From an uncultured Leucobacter sp. (lineage in GTDB: Bacteria; Actinomycetota; Actinomycetes; Actinomycetales; Microbacteriaceae), in NCBI GenBank assembly GCA_937872275.1, contig CALMSE010000085.1, forward strand, positions 1-8,413: 8,413 nt of DNA, written 5' to 3'. The notes below the pieces were generated by a model that was not told the origin of the DNA, searched no databases, and saw nothing but the letters and a program-made list of their open reading frames with translations. Both the position numbers and the translations under genes were made by a program. This document shows, piece by piece, positions 1 to 6,553 of this stretch (positions are counted from its first letter, which is position 1; the number at the start of each line of letters is the position of its first letter).

Positions 1-24
1 TCGCGGCGCGGCGCGGGGAGAGAC

Positions 25-39
25 CCGGCCGCGCGCCGG
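25..39 (-). terminator. Short GC hairpin abutting the stop of the 96-residue gene (weak terminator candidate)
   Basis: CCGGC (25-29) pairs with GCCGG (35-39) around a 5-base loop, directly after the TAG stop (42-40) of the minus-strand gene. Downstream on that strand the bases are pyrimidine-rich but contain no run of T, so it is at best a weak or factor-assisted terminator. Such short GC stems are common by chance in DNA of this composition. Confidence 0.25.
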
Positions 40-330
40 CTACGCGGGGTCGGCGGCGAGCGCCTCCTCACGGCCTGCCAGCTGCTGCGCCCAGCTCCTC
101 GTGTCCGGGAGCTCGTGCTCGTCGAGGTAGGCGCGGATCACCTCGGCCGTCGCGCGTATCCGCGACTCGCGACCCATGGCGGCCTGCATCATGCCGGTGT
201 CGGGGGCGGGCGCCCCGTCGACGCGCTCGAGCGCCGCGCGAACGATCTCATCGTGCGCGCTCCGCCCCATGGCGCGCTGCATGGTGCCGTTCAGATTGCG
301 GTCGTACTCTTGGGGGTGTTCGTGACTCAT
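40..330 (-). CDS. Small protein of unknown function with an internal tandem duplication (96 aa)
   Basis: I do not recognise a family. The start (MSHEHPQEYD) is set by a strong Shine-Dalgarno, AGGAGG, six bases upstream; the reading frame continues further upstream but only as antisense to catalase. The 96-residue product is soluble, charged and probably mostly helical, with no signal peptide or membrane segment. Two copies of a module are visible: GTMQRAMGR at residues 15-23 and GMMQAAMGR at 46-54. They are 31 residues apart, and each is followed by a charged helix (SAHDEIVRAAL; ESRIRATAEVI). It lies downstream of catalase on the same strand, 104 bases away with hairpins in the gap, so it may be a separately translated or stress-linked gene. 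Function is unknown; the neighbourhood only hints at oxidative stress. Confidence 0.75.
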   Translation of the reverse strand: MSHEHPQEYDRNLNGTMQRAMGRSAHDEIVRAALERVDGAPAPDTGMMQAAMGRESRIRATAEVIRAYLDEHELPDTRSWAQQLAGREEALAADPA

Positions 331-369
331 GAGAGCCTCCTGTCCTGGATGGTTGTGTGGGAGCGAACG

Positions 370-421
370 GCGGTGTCGGGGTTGCCGCCCCGGCACCGCA
401 TCCTCATCCGCGCCGGATGAG
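370..421 (-). terminator. Tandem hairpins downstream of catalase
   Basis: Two strong stems lie between the catalase stop and the small downstream gene. The first met on the minus strand pairs CTCATCCG (403-410) with CGGATGAG (414-421) around a 3-base loop, 8 bp perfect. The second pairs 370-381 with 388-399 (GCGGTG and CGGGG arms, one G-U pair) around a 6-base loop. Neither is followed by a T tract. They fit a factor-assisted terminator, an mRNA-stabilising 3' end or a processing site; which of these is inference. Confidence 0.45.
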
Positions 422-434
422 TGCGCCCGAGGGT

Positions 435-1928
435 TCATTCTGCGACGCCGACGAGTTCCGTCGCCTCGCGCGAGGCCTCCGACGTCTCTGCGAGCCGGAT
501 CCGGAGCGCCTGGCCGAGGGGGGCGTCGACGTTGGTCCAGTACTGGATGGCGCGCTCGCGGATCTCGCTGCTCTTCACGCCGCCCACGGCACCGGTGATG
601 GTGTCGAGGAACCGGGCCCGGGCGGCGTCGTCGAACACCTCGCGGTAGAGGGTGCCGGCCTGGCCGAAGTCGTCGTCCTCGGCGTGCAGGGTGGCCGCGG
701 CGCGCACCAGGGCGCCGTCCGACTCCCAGGTTCCGGCTCCGGCGAGCGCCTCGTCGGCGACGGGGCCGCCCTGCGAGTTCGGTGCGTAGACGGGCTCCGA
801 GGCCGGCTTGAAGCCGTGGCGGGCCGCGCCGTCCTGCGAGTAGTTGTGCGTCGGGGCGACCGGGGCGTTCACCGGGATCTCGTTGTAGTTGGTTCCGACG
901 CGGTACCGCTGGGCGTCCGGGTACGAGAACACTCGAGCCATCAGCATCTTGTCGGGGCTGATGTCGATGCCGGGCACCGTGTTTGCCGGGGAGAAGGCGG
1001 CCTGCTCGATCTGCGCGAAGAAGTTCTCGGGGTTGCGGTCGAGCGTGTGGACGCCGACCTCGATGAGCGGGTAGTCGCCGTGCGGCCACACCTTCGTCAG
1101 GTCGAAGGGGTTGAAGCGGTAGTCCGTGGCGTCCTCGTAGGGCATCACCTGCACGGAGAGCCGCCAGGCCGGGAACTCGCCGCGCTCGATCGCCTCGTAG
1201 AGGTCACGGCGATAGTAGTCGGCATCCGCGCCGGCGATGGCCTCGGCCTCGGCGCCCTCCAGCTCCGCCTTGCCCTGCAGCGGGTGGAAGTGGTACTTCA
1301 CCCAGAAGCGCTCGCCGGCCGCGTTGATCCACTGGTACGTGTGCGATCCGTAGCCGGACATCTCCCGCCACGACCGCGGGATGCCGCGGTCGCCCATCAG
1401 ATAGGTGACCTGGTGCGCCGACTCGGGGGAGAGGGTCCAGAAGTCCCACTGCATGTCCGCATCGCGGAGCCCGGAGCCCGGGAGCCGCTTCTGCGAGTGG
1501 ATGAAGTCGGGGAACTTGATGCCGTCGCGGATGAAGAACACGGGGGTGTTGTTGCCGACGATGTCGTAGTTGCCCTCGCTGGTGTAGAACTTGACCGAGA
1601 AGCCGCGGACATCGCGCCATGTGTCGGGGGAGCCCTGCTCGCCGGCGACGGAGGAGAACCGCTGGAGGGTGCCGGTCCTCGCGCCGGGCTGGAAGACGGC
1701 CGCCTTCGTGTAGGCGCTCACGTCGCCGGTGACGACGAACTCTCCGAACGCCCCGCCGCCCTTGGCGTGCACGACGCGCTCGGGGATGCGCTCCCGGGCG
1801 AACTGGGCGAGCTTCTCGACCAGGTAGCGGTCGTGCAACGCGATCGGGCCGTCGGCTCCGACACTCATCGAGTGGGAATCGCTGGGCACCGGGGTGCCCG
1901 TCTGGGTGGTCGTGGGTGCTTCGGACAT
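435..1928 (-). CDS. katA: Monofunctional haem catalase (small-subunit type)
   Basis: Converts hydrogen peroxide to water and oxygen in the cytoplasm. The 497-residue length is typical of small-subunit, clade-3 catalases. The distal haem pocket is intact: RVVHAKG puts the catalytic His at residue 54, and [11 protein letters not shown] supplies the distal Asn at 127. The proximal ligand is Tyr336 in [24 protein letters not shown] (272-282) and NYNEIPVN (347-354) are further family signatures. The C-terminal helical segment (about 395-497) is present, without the extra flavodoxin-like domain of large-subunit catalases. The start is backed by AAGGAG seven bases upstream. It follows the Fur-family gene by 85 bases on the same strand, so peroxide-responsive co-expression is likely. 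The symbol is given by family type; orthology was not tested. Confidence 0.97.
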   Translation of the reverse strand: MSEAPTTTQTGTPVPSDSHSMSVGADGPIALHDRYLVEKLAQFARERIPERVVHAKGGGAFGEFVVTGDVSAYTKAAVFQPGARTGTLQRFSSVAGEQGSPDTWRDVRGFSVKFYTSEGNYDIVGNNTPVFFIRDGIKFPDFIHSQKRLPGSGLRDADMQWDFWTLSPESAHQVTYLMGDRGIPRSWREMSGYGSHTYQWINAAGERFWVKYHFHPLQGKAELEGAEAEAIAGADADYYRRDLYEAIERGEFPAWRLSVQVMPYEDATDYRFNPFDLTKVWPHGDYPLIEVGVHTLDRNPENFFAQIEQAAFSPANTVPGIDISPDKMLMARVFSYPDAQRYRVGTNYNEIPVNAPVAPTHNYSQDGAARHGFKPASEPVYAPNSQGGPVADEALAGAGTWESDGALVRAAATLHAEDDDFGQAGTLYREVFDDAARARFLDTITGAVGGVKSSEIRERAIQYWTNVDAPLGQALRIRLAETSEASREATELVGVAE

Positions 1929-1963
1929 GGTTCTCCTTCGTTTTTCGGGTACGACGAATCACC

Positions 1964-1980
1964 CCGCCTCGGGGAGGCGG
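1964..1980 (-). promoter_or_regulatory. Hairpin in the regulator-catalase intergenic gap
   Basis: CCGCCTC (1964-1970) and GAGGCGG (1974-1980) form a perfect 7-bp stem with a GGG loop (read on the plus strand). It sits between the regulator stop and the catalase Shine-Dalgarno. There is no T tract after it on the minus strand, so a partial terminator, a processing site or a stabiliser of the catalase message are all possible. I see no second Fur-type dyad in this gap. Confidence 0.35.
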
Positions 1981-2013
1981 CGCGAACGACGATATGGGTG
2001 GGGTCTGTGGCCG

Positions 2014-2436
2014 TTAGGGGGCGGCGGCCTGGCAGGCGGGGCAGAGGCCCCAGAACGTGACCTCGGCGGTGCTGACGGCGAACCCGCTGGTCGAGGACGG
2101 GTCGAGGCAGGGCGCGTGCCCCACGACGCAGTCGACGTCGTCGACCTTGCCGCAACGCGTGCACACGACGTGGTGATGGTTGTCGTGGATGCGTCGTTCG
2201 TAGAGGCCCGCGGAACCCGCCGGCTCGATGCGCCGGATCAGGCCCGCCGTCGTCAGGTCGGCGAGGATGTTGTGCACGGATTGGATCGAGGTGGTGGGCA
2301 GCCCGGCCGAGACCGCTTCGAACACCTCTTCGGCACTGGAGTGCGCCATCGACTCCAGTGCCTCCAGCACCGCCATCCGGCCGGCGGTCACCCTCAATCC
2401 GGCCTTGCGCAGCGCCGCCTCGAGTGTCTGGTCCAT
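2014..2436 (-). CDS. Fur-family transcriptional regulator, CatR/PerR-like (140 aa)
   Basis: A metal-dependent repressor paired with catalase. The N-terminal winged helix (about residues 1-82) includes GLRVTAGRMAVLEAL and a recognition helix near TTSIQSVHNILADLTTAGLI. The dimerisation and metal domain follows. His32, Asp85, His87 and His89 (HDNHHH) line up with the regulatory metal site of PerR-type proteins. Cys92/Cys95 and Cys132/Cys135 form the two CxxC pairs of the structural zinc site. The chosen ATG (2436) fits family N-termini; an in-frame ATG at 2466 would add ten residues but would overlap the operator-promoter. There is no Shine-Dalgarno, but a TACGGT -10 lies seven bases before the ATG, suggesting a leaderless message. 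Adjacency to catalase matches the Streptomyces catR-catA and mycobacterial furA-katG arrangements, so peroxide sensing is the best guess; iron sensing is the alternative. Confidence 0.9.
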   Translation of the reverse strand: MDQTLEAALRKAGLRVTAGRMAVLEALESMAHSSAEEVFEAVSAGLPTTSIQSVHNILADLTTAGLIRRIEPAGSAGLYERRIHDNHHHVVCTRCGKVDDVDCVVGHAPCLDPSSTSGFAVSTAEVTFWGLCPACQAAAP

Positions 2437-2443
2437 GTGAATC

Positions 2444-2471
2444 ACCGTAGCACTTGTTTTTAGCAATTCAA
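2444..2471 (-). promoter_or_regulatory. Promoter of the Fur-family gene (leaderless start)
   Basis: Read on the minus strand, TTGAAT (2471-2466) serves as -35 and TACGGT (2449-2444) as -10, with a 16-bp spacer. Seven bases separate the -10 from the ATG at 2436, so transcription would begin at or beside the start codon. The -35 and spacer are AT-rich against a GC-rich background. Confidence 0.55.
2454..2471. promoter_or_regulatory. Fur/CatR-type operator overlapping the promoter
   Basis: An 18-bp imperfect dyad, TTGAATTGCTAAAAACAA on the minus strand, has the symmetry TTGnnTTnnnnAAnnCAA. It covers the -35 hexamer and most of the spacer of the regulator promoter, so binding would block RNA polymerase. 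Its position directly upstream of a Fur-family gene and its AT-rich symmetric form suggest autoregulation. The exact consensus for this organism is unknown. Confidence 0.5.
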
Positions 2472-2496
2472 AATAGATGCTCGGGCCGTGTCGCGG

Positions 2497-2529
2497 CGCG
2501 GCAGAACGCGGCAGGGTAGTGCGCGGCAG
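2497..2529. repeat. Three direct copies of CGCGGCAG between transferase and regulator genes
   Basis: CGCGGCAG occurs at 2497-2504, 2507-2514 and 2522-2529, with start-to-start spacings of 10 and 15 bases; a related CGCGGCGC follows at 2537. The 127-base gap they occupy (2437-2563) holds no gene I can support beyond the regulator promoter. Confidence 0.4.
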
Positions 2530-2563
2530 TGCATGACGCGGCGCGACCGTCCGCCGGGTCTCC

Positions 2564-4243
2564 TCACCGCCAGCCCGGCAGCCACAGATGCGCGCGCCAG
2601 AACCACTCGGCGATCGGCATCCCGCTCCAGACGGGGAAGAAGAGCACCCCCAGCACCAGGGCCGCGATCACGAAGACGGCGACGGCCAGCCGCCGGCCGC
2701 GCACGGCCGCGGGAGAGGGATCCGGGCGGATCCCCGCGAGCGCGAGCACGCTCGGAGCGGCCGTCCCGGGCCGCTCGCCTCCGGCGGAATGGGTCGCGAA
2801 CGGGGGGTGGAGGGTGCCCGAAACCCCCATTCGCGACCCATCGCGAGCGCTGCGGGGGGCGACGGGCGGGGGCACGCAGGCGAGGGCGCCCAGCACGAGC
2901 GCCAGGGCGAGGGCCGCGAACGGGGTCAGTACGACCGCGTAGAACTGGAACACCGCCGAGCGCGAGAAGGTGAGCACCCAGGGCAGCCATCCCGAGAGGT
3001 AGCCGGTGAGCACGAAGGCCGCGGCCCAGAAGGCCGGTGCCCGGAAGGCCCGGCCCGCGGGGGACGGTCGGGCCCCGGCGACGGATCGGGCCCCGCGCCG
3101 AGCCGCGATCCACCCGCTCCGCAGCACGACCCAGACGAGCAGCGCCAGCGCGAGCACCCCGCCCCAGGTGACGAGTGGATTCGGCAGCGGCGAGATCGCC
3201 GACACGCAGCCCGAGGCCCAGCGGCACCCCTGCTCGGCGCCCCAGGAGGCCTCGTACATCGCAGTGGGGCGCAGGGCGAGCGGCCAGCTGAGCGGATTCG
3301 CCTGATACGGATGCGGGGCCGAGAGGCTCGAGTGCCAGTTCAGCGCGTCGGCGTGCCAGCGGGCGAGGGAGGTCCACCAGGCCTCGCCGGTCGTGCGCTC
3401 CTGCGCACCCGGGTTCGCGATCCACCCCGCCCAGCTCGCGAGGTAGGTCGCGAAGGCGGCGGGCAGCGCGATCGCCGCCGTCGCGAGCGCCTGCACCGCA
3501 GCCCCGGCGAGCGGTCGCCGCAGGAGCCCCGCGCGGCGCTCCCGGCGGCGCAGCCACCAGTCGCGGAGCGTGATGAGCACGAGGAAGCCGGCGAGGGCGT
3601 AGAGCCCCGACCACTTGACCGCGGCGGCCGCTCCGAAGGCGATGCCCGCTGCGATCAGCCAGGGGCGGCGCCAGGCGATCCGCCCGAGTGCGCCGCGGCG
3701 CAGGAAATCGCGCGGCGACGCCTGATCCCGCCACACGAACAGCGCGCCGAGCACGACGAAGAGCGTGAGGAAGCCGTCGAGCAGCGACACCCGCGAGAGC
3801 ACCACGTGCACGCCGTCGACCGCGAGCAGCAGCCCGGCCAGACATGCGATCCACATGCTGCGGCTCATGAGCCAGCCGAGGCGCATCGTGAGCCCGACGG
3901 TCGCGACCCCGGCGAGGGCCGCGGCGATCCGCCACCCCCAGCCGCTGTCGGGGCCGAGCAGCAGGATGCCGAGCGCGATGAGCCACTTGCCGAGCGGCGG
4001 GTGCGCGATGGCGTTCGGCTGGTCGGAGAAGAGCGTCGCGCGCTCGCCGCCGAACGCCGGGTCGTCGTCGGGCCAGGTCGTGGTGAAGCCGTGCGCGAGC
4101 TGGCTCACCGCGTCGCGCACGTAGTAGAGCTCGTCGAAGACGAGCGAGTCGGGGCGGCCCAGCGCCCACAGCCGCAGCAGCGCCGCGAGCGCGAGCACCG
4201 CGACGGGCGCGATCCAGCGCAGGCGGTGCAGGGCGGTGCTCAC
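2564..4243 (-). CDS. pmt: Protein O-mannosyltransferase, GT39 family (559 aa)
   Basis: Transfers mannose from polyprenyl-phosphomannose to Ser/Thr of proteins being exported through Sec; a multi-spanning membrane enzyme. FDELYY at residues 36-41, just after the first membrane helix, carries the acidic pair characteristic of the PMT family. HPPLGKW (81-87), RVSLLDGF (151-158) and AAVKWSGLY (207-215) are further conserved elements. Roughly ten hydrophobic segments follow, ending in the typical actinobacterial tail PVWSG...[12 protein letters not shown]. Translation starts at GTG (4243), with GGTGG just upstream. The loop before the last membrane helix (about residues 455-510) is long, Pro/Arg-rich and contains an in-frame palindromic repeat, unlike the compact loop I would expect. 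The gene is divergent from proS. Confidence 0.93.
   Translation of the reverse strand: MSTALHRLRWIAPVAVLALAALLRLWALGRPDSLVFDELYYVRDAVSQLAHGFTTTWPDDDPAFGGERATLFSDQPNAIAHPPLGKWLIALGILLLGPDSGWGWRIAAALAGVATVGLTMRLGWLMSRSMWIACLAGLLLAVDGVHVVLSRVSLLDGFLTLFVVLGALFVWRDQASPRDFLRRGALGRIAWRRPWLIAAGIAFGAAAAVKWSGLYALAGFLVLITLRDWWLRRRERRAGLLRRPLAGAAVQALATAAIALPAAFATYLASWAGWIANPGAQERTTGEAWWTSLARWHADALNWHSSLSAPHPYQANPLSWPLALRPTAMYEASWGAEQGCRWASGCVSAISPLPNPLVTWGGVLALALLVWVVLRSGWIAARRGARSVAGARPSPAGRAFRAPAFWAAAFVLTGYLSGWLPWVLTFSRSAVFQFYAVVLTPFAALALALVLGALACVPPPVAPRSARDGSRMGVSGTLHPPFATHSAGGERPGTAAPSVLALAGIRPDPSPAAVRGRRLAVAVFVIAALVLGVLFFPVWSGMPIAEWFWRAHLWLPGWR
2789..2841. repeat. Long palindromic repeat inside the pmt coding sequence
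   Basis: ATGGGTCGCGAA at 2789-2800 is perfectly complementary to TTCGCGACCCAT at 2830-2841. Pairing continues through a G5/C5 run, giving 18 matches over 20-base arms (2789-2808 and 2822-2841) and a 13-base loop. It falls in frame over about residues 468-485 of the transferase, in a hydrophilic loop. The shape is that of a REP or MITE-like dispersed element; whether other copies exist cannot be seen here. Confidence 0.6.
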
Positions 4244-4269
4244 GCCACCAGCCTAGGGCGCACGCGGGA

Positions 4270-4284
4270 GGGGCGATCCGCCCC
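4270..4284. promoter_or_regulatory. GC palindrome in the pmt-proS divergent region
   Basis: GGGGCG (4270-4275) and CGCCCC (4279-4284) form a perfect 6-bp stem with a 3-base loop. On the plus strand it sits upstream of the proS -10, in the spacer zone; on the minus strand it would lie in the pmt leader. It could be an operator or an mRNA hairpin, or be chance in GC-rich DNA. Confidence 0.3.
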
Positions 4285-4286
4285 CG

Positions 4287-4295
4287 CTACGATAG
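4287..4295. promoter_or_regulatory. Near-symmetric -10 element for proS and possibly pmt
   Basis: CTACGATAG gives TACGAT (4288-4293) on the plus strand and TATCGT (4294-4289) on the minus strand, both fitting TAnnnT. On the plus strand it ends seven bases before the proS GTG, so the proS message should be leaderless. On the minus strand it would give pmt a leader of about 38 bases. No convincing -35 hexamer is visible in either direction. Confidence 0.55.
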
Positions 4296-4300
4296 AAGCC

Positions 4301-6076
4301 GTGCTGACACGCCTCTCCAACTACTTCCTGAAGACCCTCCGCGAAGACCCCGCCGACGCCGAGGTCGCGAGCCACAGGCTGCTCGTGCGGGCGGGGTACA
4401 TCCGCCGGCAGGCGCCGGGCGTCTTCGCGTGGCTGCCGCTGGGGCTGCGCGTGAAGGAGCGGATCGAGGGGATCGTCCGCGAGGAGATGGCCGCCGCGGG
4501 CGCGCACGAGGTGCACTTCCCGGCGCTGCTGCCGCGCGAGCCCTACGAGGCGACGGGTCGGTGGGAGGAGTACGGCGACGCGCTGTTTCGGCTGAAGGAT
4601 CGCCACGGCGCCGACTATCTGCTCGCGCCGACGCACGAGGAGGCCTTCACGATGCTCGTGAAGGACATCGTGAACTCGTACAAGGACCTGCCGCTCACGA
4701 TCTACCAGATCCAGGACAAGTACCGCGACGAGGCCCGGCCGCGCGCGGGCCTGCTGCGCGGGCGCGAGTTCACGATGAAGGACGCGTACTCCTTCGACGC
4801 CACCGACGAGGGCCTCGATGCGAGCTACCAGGCGCAGCGCGACGCCTACGAGCGCATCTTCTCCCGCCTCGGGCTCGACTACGCCATCGTCTCGGCCGAC
4901 GCCGGGGCCATGGGCGGCTCGAAGAGCGAGGAGTTCCTGCTGCCGATCGAGATCGGCGAGGACACCTTCGTGCGCTCCGAGGCCGGCTACGCGGCCAACG
5001 TCGAGGCCTACCAGGCGCCGTCGCCCGATCCGCTGCCGGTCGACGGACAGCCCGAGGCGCTCGTCTTCGATTCGCCCGACACCCCCACCATCGAGACCCT
5101 CGTCGCGCACACGAACGCCGTGCTGCCGCGCGCGGACCGGCCGTGGGAGGCCGCCGACACGCTGAAGAACGTCGTGCTCGCGGTGACGCCCGTCGCCGGG
5201 GAGCACGCGGGGGAGCGCTCGCTCGTCGTCGTCGGCATCCCCGGCGACCGCGACGCCGACCTGAAGCGCGCCGAGGTGGCGTTCGCCGGCTGCGAGGTCG
5301 AGCCCGCCACCCCCGAGGACTTCGAGAGGCACCCCGGGCTCGTGAAGGGCTACATCGGACCGGGCTCCGCGGGCGCACGGGTGCTGGGGCTCGAAGGGTC
5401 GACCGGCATCCGATTCCTGCTCGACCCGCGCGTGGTGCCCGGCACCGCGTGGGTCACGGGTGCGAACGAGCACGAGAAGCACGTCGCTCATCTCGTCGCG
5501 GGACGCGACTTCGAGGCCGACGGCGTCGCCGACATCGCGACCGTGCGCGACGGCGACCCGGCGCCCGACGGCTCGGGGCCGGTGACGCTCGCGCGCGGCA
5601 TGGAGATCGGGCACGTGTTCCAGCTCGGGCGCAAGTACGCCGAGGCGCTGGGGCTGAAGGTGCTCGACGAGAACGGCAAGCTGGTGACGGTCACGATGGG
5701 CTCGTACGGCATCGGGGTCACGCGCATCCTCGCGATCCTCGCCGAGCTGCACCACGACGATCGCGGGCTCGTGTGGCCCCGCGCCGTGGCGCCCTTCGAC
5801 GTGCACCTCGTGGCCACGGGCAAGGATCCCGCCGTATTCGAGATCGCCGAATCGCTCGCCGCCTCGCTCGATGCGGCGGGGCTGGAGGTTCTCTTCGACG
5901 ATCGCCCCAAGGTATCGCCCGGGGTGAAGTTCGGCGACGCCGAGCTGCTGGGCATGCCGCGCGTCGTGGTCGTGGGCCGAGACGCCGTGGAGGGCTTCGC
6001 GGAGGTGTGGGATCGCGCCTCCGGGACGAGGGACCGCGTGGCGATCGCCGAGGTGCCGGCGCTTCTCGGCGCGTAG
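4301..6076 (+). CDS. proS: Prolyl-tRNA synthetase, bacterial type with editing domain (591 aa)
   Basis: Class II aminoacyl-tRNA synthetase that charges tRNA-Pro in the cytoplasm. Motif 1 lies around residues 41-75 ([14 protein letters not shown], ending HFPAL). The TxE substrate loop is LAPTHEEAF (108-116), motif 2 runs from [21 protein letters not shown] (141-161), and motif 3 is [11 protein letters not shown] (467-477). Between motifs 2 and 3 the INS editing domain (about 225-410) is present, with [10 protein letters not shown] (286-295) holding the usual editing lysine (Lys289), and [12 protein letters not shown]. The [17 protein letters not shown] segment (431-447) precedes motif 3, and the anticodon-binding domain closes the protein. 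The length matches the bacterial type. GTG at 4301 is chosen because [10 protein letters not shown] is the standard N-terminus; there is no Shine-Dalgarno, only a -10 seven bases upstream. Confidence 0.97.
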   Translation: MLTRLSNYFLKTLREDPADAEVASHRLLVRAGYIRRQAPGVFAWLPLGLRVKERIEGIVREEMAAAGAHEVHFPALLPREPYEATGRWEEYGDALFRLKDRHGADYLLAPTHEEAFTMLVKDIVNSYKDLPLTIYQIQDKYRDEARPRAGLLRGREFTMKDAYSFDATDEGLDASYQAQRDAYERIFSRLGLDYAIVSADAGAMGGSKSEEFLLPIEIGEDTFVRSEAGYAANVEAYQAPSPDPLPVDGQPEALVFDSPDTPTIETLVAHTNAVLPRADRPWEAADTLKNVVLAVTPVAGEHAGERSLVVVGIPGDRDADLKRAEVAFAGCEVEPATPEDFERHPGLVKGYIGPGSAGARVLGLEGSTGIRFLLDPRVVPGTAWVTGANEHEKHVAHLVAGRDFEADGVADIATVRDGDPAPDGSGPVTLARGMEIGHVFQLGRKYAEALGLKVLDENGKLVTVTMGSYGIGVTRILAILAELHHDDRGLVWPRAVAPFDVHLVATGKDPAVFEIAESLAASLDAAGLEVLFDDRPKVSPGVKFGDAELLGMPRVVVVGRDAVEGFAEVWDRASGTRDRVAIAEVPALLGA

Positions 6077-6095
6077 CGGGCCGGGCCCGGTCTTT
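6077..6095 (+). terminator. Probable proS terminator
   Basis: CGGGC (6077-6081) pairs with GCCCG (6085-6089) over a 3-base loop immediately after the TAG stop, followed by GTCTTT. The stem is short and the T run imperfect, so it is a weak intrinsic terminator; further hairpins downstream may help. Confidence 0.4.
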
Positions 6096-6380
6096 CGAGC
6101 GGCTCCGGCCTGCGCGCAGACCCGGCCTCAGGGGTTCCGGTCTGCGAGGGGTTGCTCCCCTTCGGGTCGCTCCGCCGTCCTTCGGGCTCCGAGGCTGCTT
6201 CGCGCTCGAGCGCCTGCTCCCGCCTCGCTTCGACCCCTGCGCCGGCTCTCGGGTCGGGGCGGTCCTTCCGCCCCTGCGATAGGGCAGGAGTCGCAGGTGT
6301 TCGTCGGTCTTGCCCGCAACCACTGCCCGACTGCGGGGCGTGTATGGATGCCTTGTGCTCTCTATCGCCGTGCACAGCTG
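6096..6380. other. Gene-free, hairpin-rich stretch after proS
   Basis: I find no credible gene here: open frames lack Shine-Dalgarno sequences and read as low-complexity Arg/Pro/Ser protein. Several stems are visible: 6116-6125 with 6137-6145 (one bulge), 6147-6151 with 6157-6161, the 12-base palindrome GCGCTCGAGCGC (6202-6213), and the 7-bp perfect stem GGGGCGG/CCGCCCC (6256-6262, 6268-6274). CTTCGGG is repeated near 6160 and 6180. The G+C content drops from about 6290 onward, marking the change to the secretion cassette. Confidence 0.5.
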
Positions 6381-6436
6381 CCATAGGCGCATGATTTGGA
6401 TGAGTTATCCACATATTCGTTGTTCATCGCCTATGG
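6381..6436. promoter_or_regulatory. Inverted repeat flanking a DnaA box, upstream of the secretion cassette
   Basis: CCATAGGCG (6381-6389) and CGCCTATGG (6428-6436) are perfect 9-base inverted arms. ATGA/TCAT extends the match after a one-base bulge. The 38-base interval is AT-rich and contains a perfect DnaA box. It could be a looped operator or a cruciform-prone site. Confidence 0.45.
6405..6413 (+). promoter_or_regulatory. Perfect DnaA box TTATCCACA
   Basis: TTATCCACA matches the consensus TTATNCACA exactly. It is a single box, so this is not an origin; it could allow DnaA to influence the adjacent promoter, or be chance in the locally AT-rich segment. Confidence 0.4.
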
Positions 6437-6457
6437 GTTATGCAGGCCTGATAACGT
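6437..6457 (+). promoter_or_regulatory. Operator-like palindrome overlapping a putative -10 of the cassette
   Basis: GTTATGCAGGCCTGATAAC (6437-6455) is symmetric: GTTAT and ATAAC flank the perfect 8-base palindrome CAGGCCTG, with a single extra G. Its right half overlaps TAACGT (6452-6457), a TAnnnT -10 candidate that would start transcription near 6464. No good -35 is visible, which would suit an activator-dependent promoter. The promoter assignment is inference. Confidence 0.45.
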
Positions 6458-6463
6458 AACTCA

Positions 6464-6484
6464 CATCACCTGGGGGAGGTGATG
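6464..6484 (+). promoter_or_regulatory. Hairpin sequestering a near-perfect Shine-Dalgarno
   Basis: CATCACCT (6464-6471) and AGGTGATG (6477-6484) pair perfectly, 8 bp around a GGGGG loop. The right arm and loop contain GGAGGTGAT (6475-6483), a nine-base complement of the conserved 3' end of 16S rRNA. The left arm thus mimics the anti-Shine-Dalgarno. In RNA it would block ribosome loading on the leader peptide; as DNA it could also be a repressor dyad. Confidence 0.6.
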
Positions 6485-6487
6485 CGT

Positions 6488-6541
6488 ATGAAACTGAATA
6501 TCCTGCGAACCGGGGGCTCTTCGCGACCTACACCCCGATAG
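6488..6541 (+). CDS. Possible 17-residue leader peptide of the secretion cassette
   Basis: A short frame, MKLNILRTGGSSRPTPR, starts at ATG 6488, with the nine-base Shine-Dalgarno GGAGGTGAT ending four bases upstream; ATG 6482 is in frame but sits inside that site. Its TAG stop (6539-6541) is part of TAGGAG, the Shine-Dalgarno of the WXG100 gene, so terminating ribosomes would be delivered to that gene. The peptide is basic, with no run of one amino acid that would indicate classical attenuation. Whether it is translated is inference; the alternative is that the strong site is only a spurious match in a DNA operator. Confidence 0.45.
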   Translation: MKLNILRTGGSSRPTPR

Positions 6542-6553
6542 GAGAACCCCATC

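Noticed and set aside
357..2060. 567-codon open frame on the plus strand across the catalase gene
   Set aside because: It is antisense to an intact catalase; the product is Val/Gly/Arg-rich low complexity with no domain, and has no ribosome-binding site. Long antisense frames are expected in DNA of this G+C.
2588..4300. Plus-strand open frame running into proS, as if proS had a very long N-terminal extension
   Set aside because: It is antisense to the O-mannosyltransferase and low complexity. The normal proS N-terminus begins at GTG 4301 with a -10 just upstream.
4253..5806. 517-codon minus-strand open frame opposite proS
   Set aside because: Antisense shadow: Arg/His/Val-rich, with no recognisable domain, while the plus strand encodes a complete synthetase.
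4429..6282. 617-codon plus-strand open frame in another phase over proS
   Set aside because: Arg/Ala/Gly-rich translation typical of an out-of-phase reading of a GC-rich gene; proS in its own frame explains the DNA.
6405..6413. Replication origin suggested by the DnaA box
   Set aside because: Only one box is present and no dnaA, dnaN or recF neighbour is seen, so an origin is not supported.
5488..6414. 308-codon minus-strand frame spanning the proS end and the intergenic stretch
   Set aside because: Mostly antisense to proS; the intergenic part is Ser/Pro/Arg-rich low complexity with no ribosome-binding site.
6077..6553. tRNA or CRISPR array in the longest gene-free gap
   Set aside because: No cloverleaf with a T-loop GTTCRA pattern and no regularly spaced repeats were found by eye; only hairpins and dyads are present.
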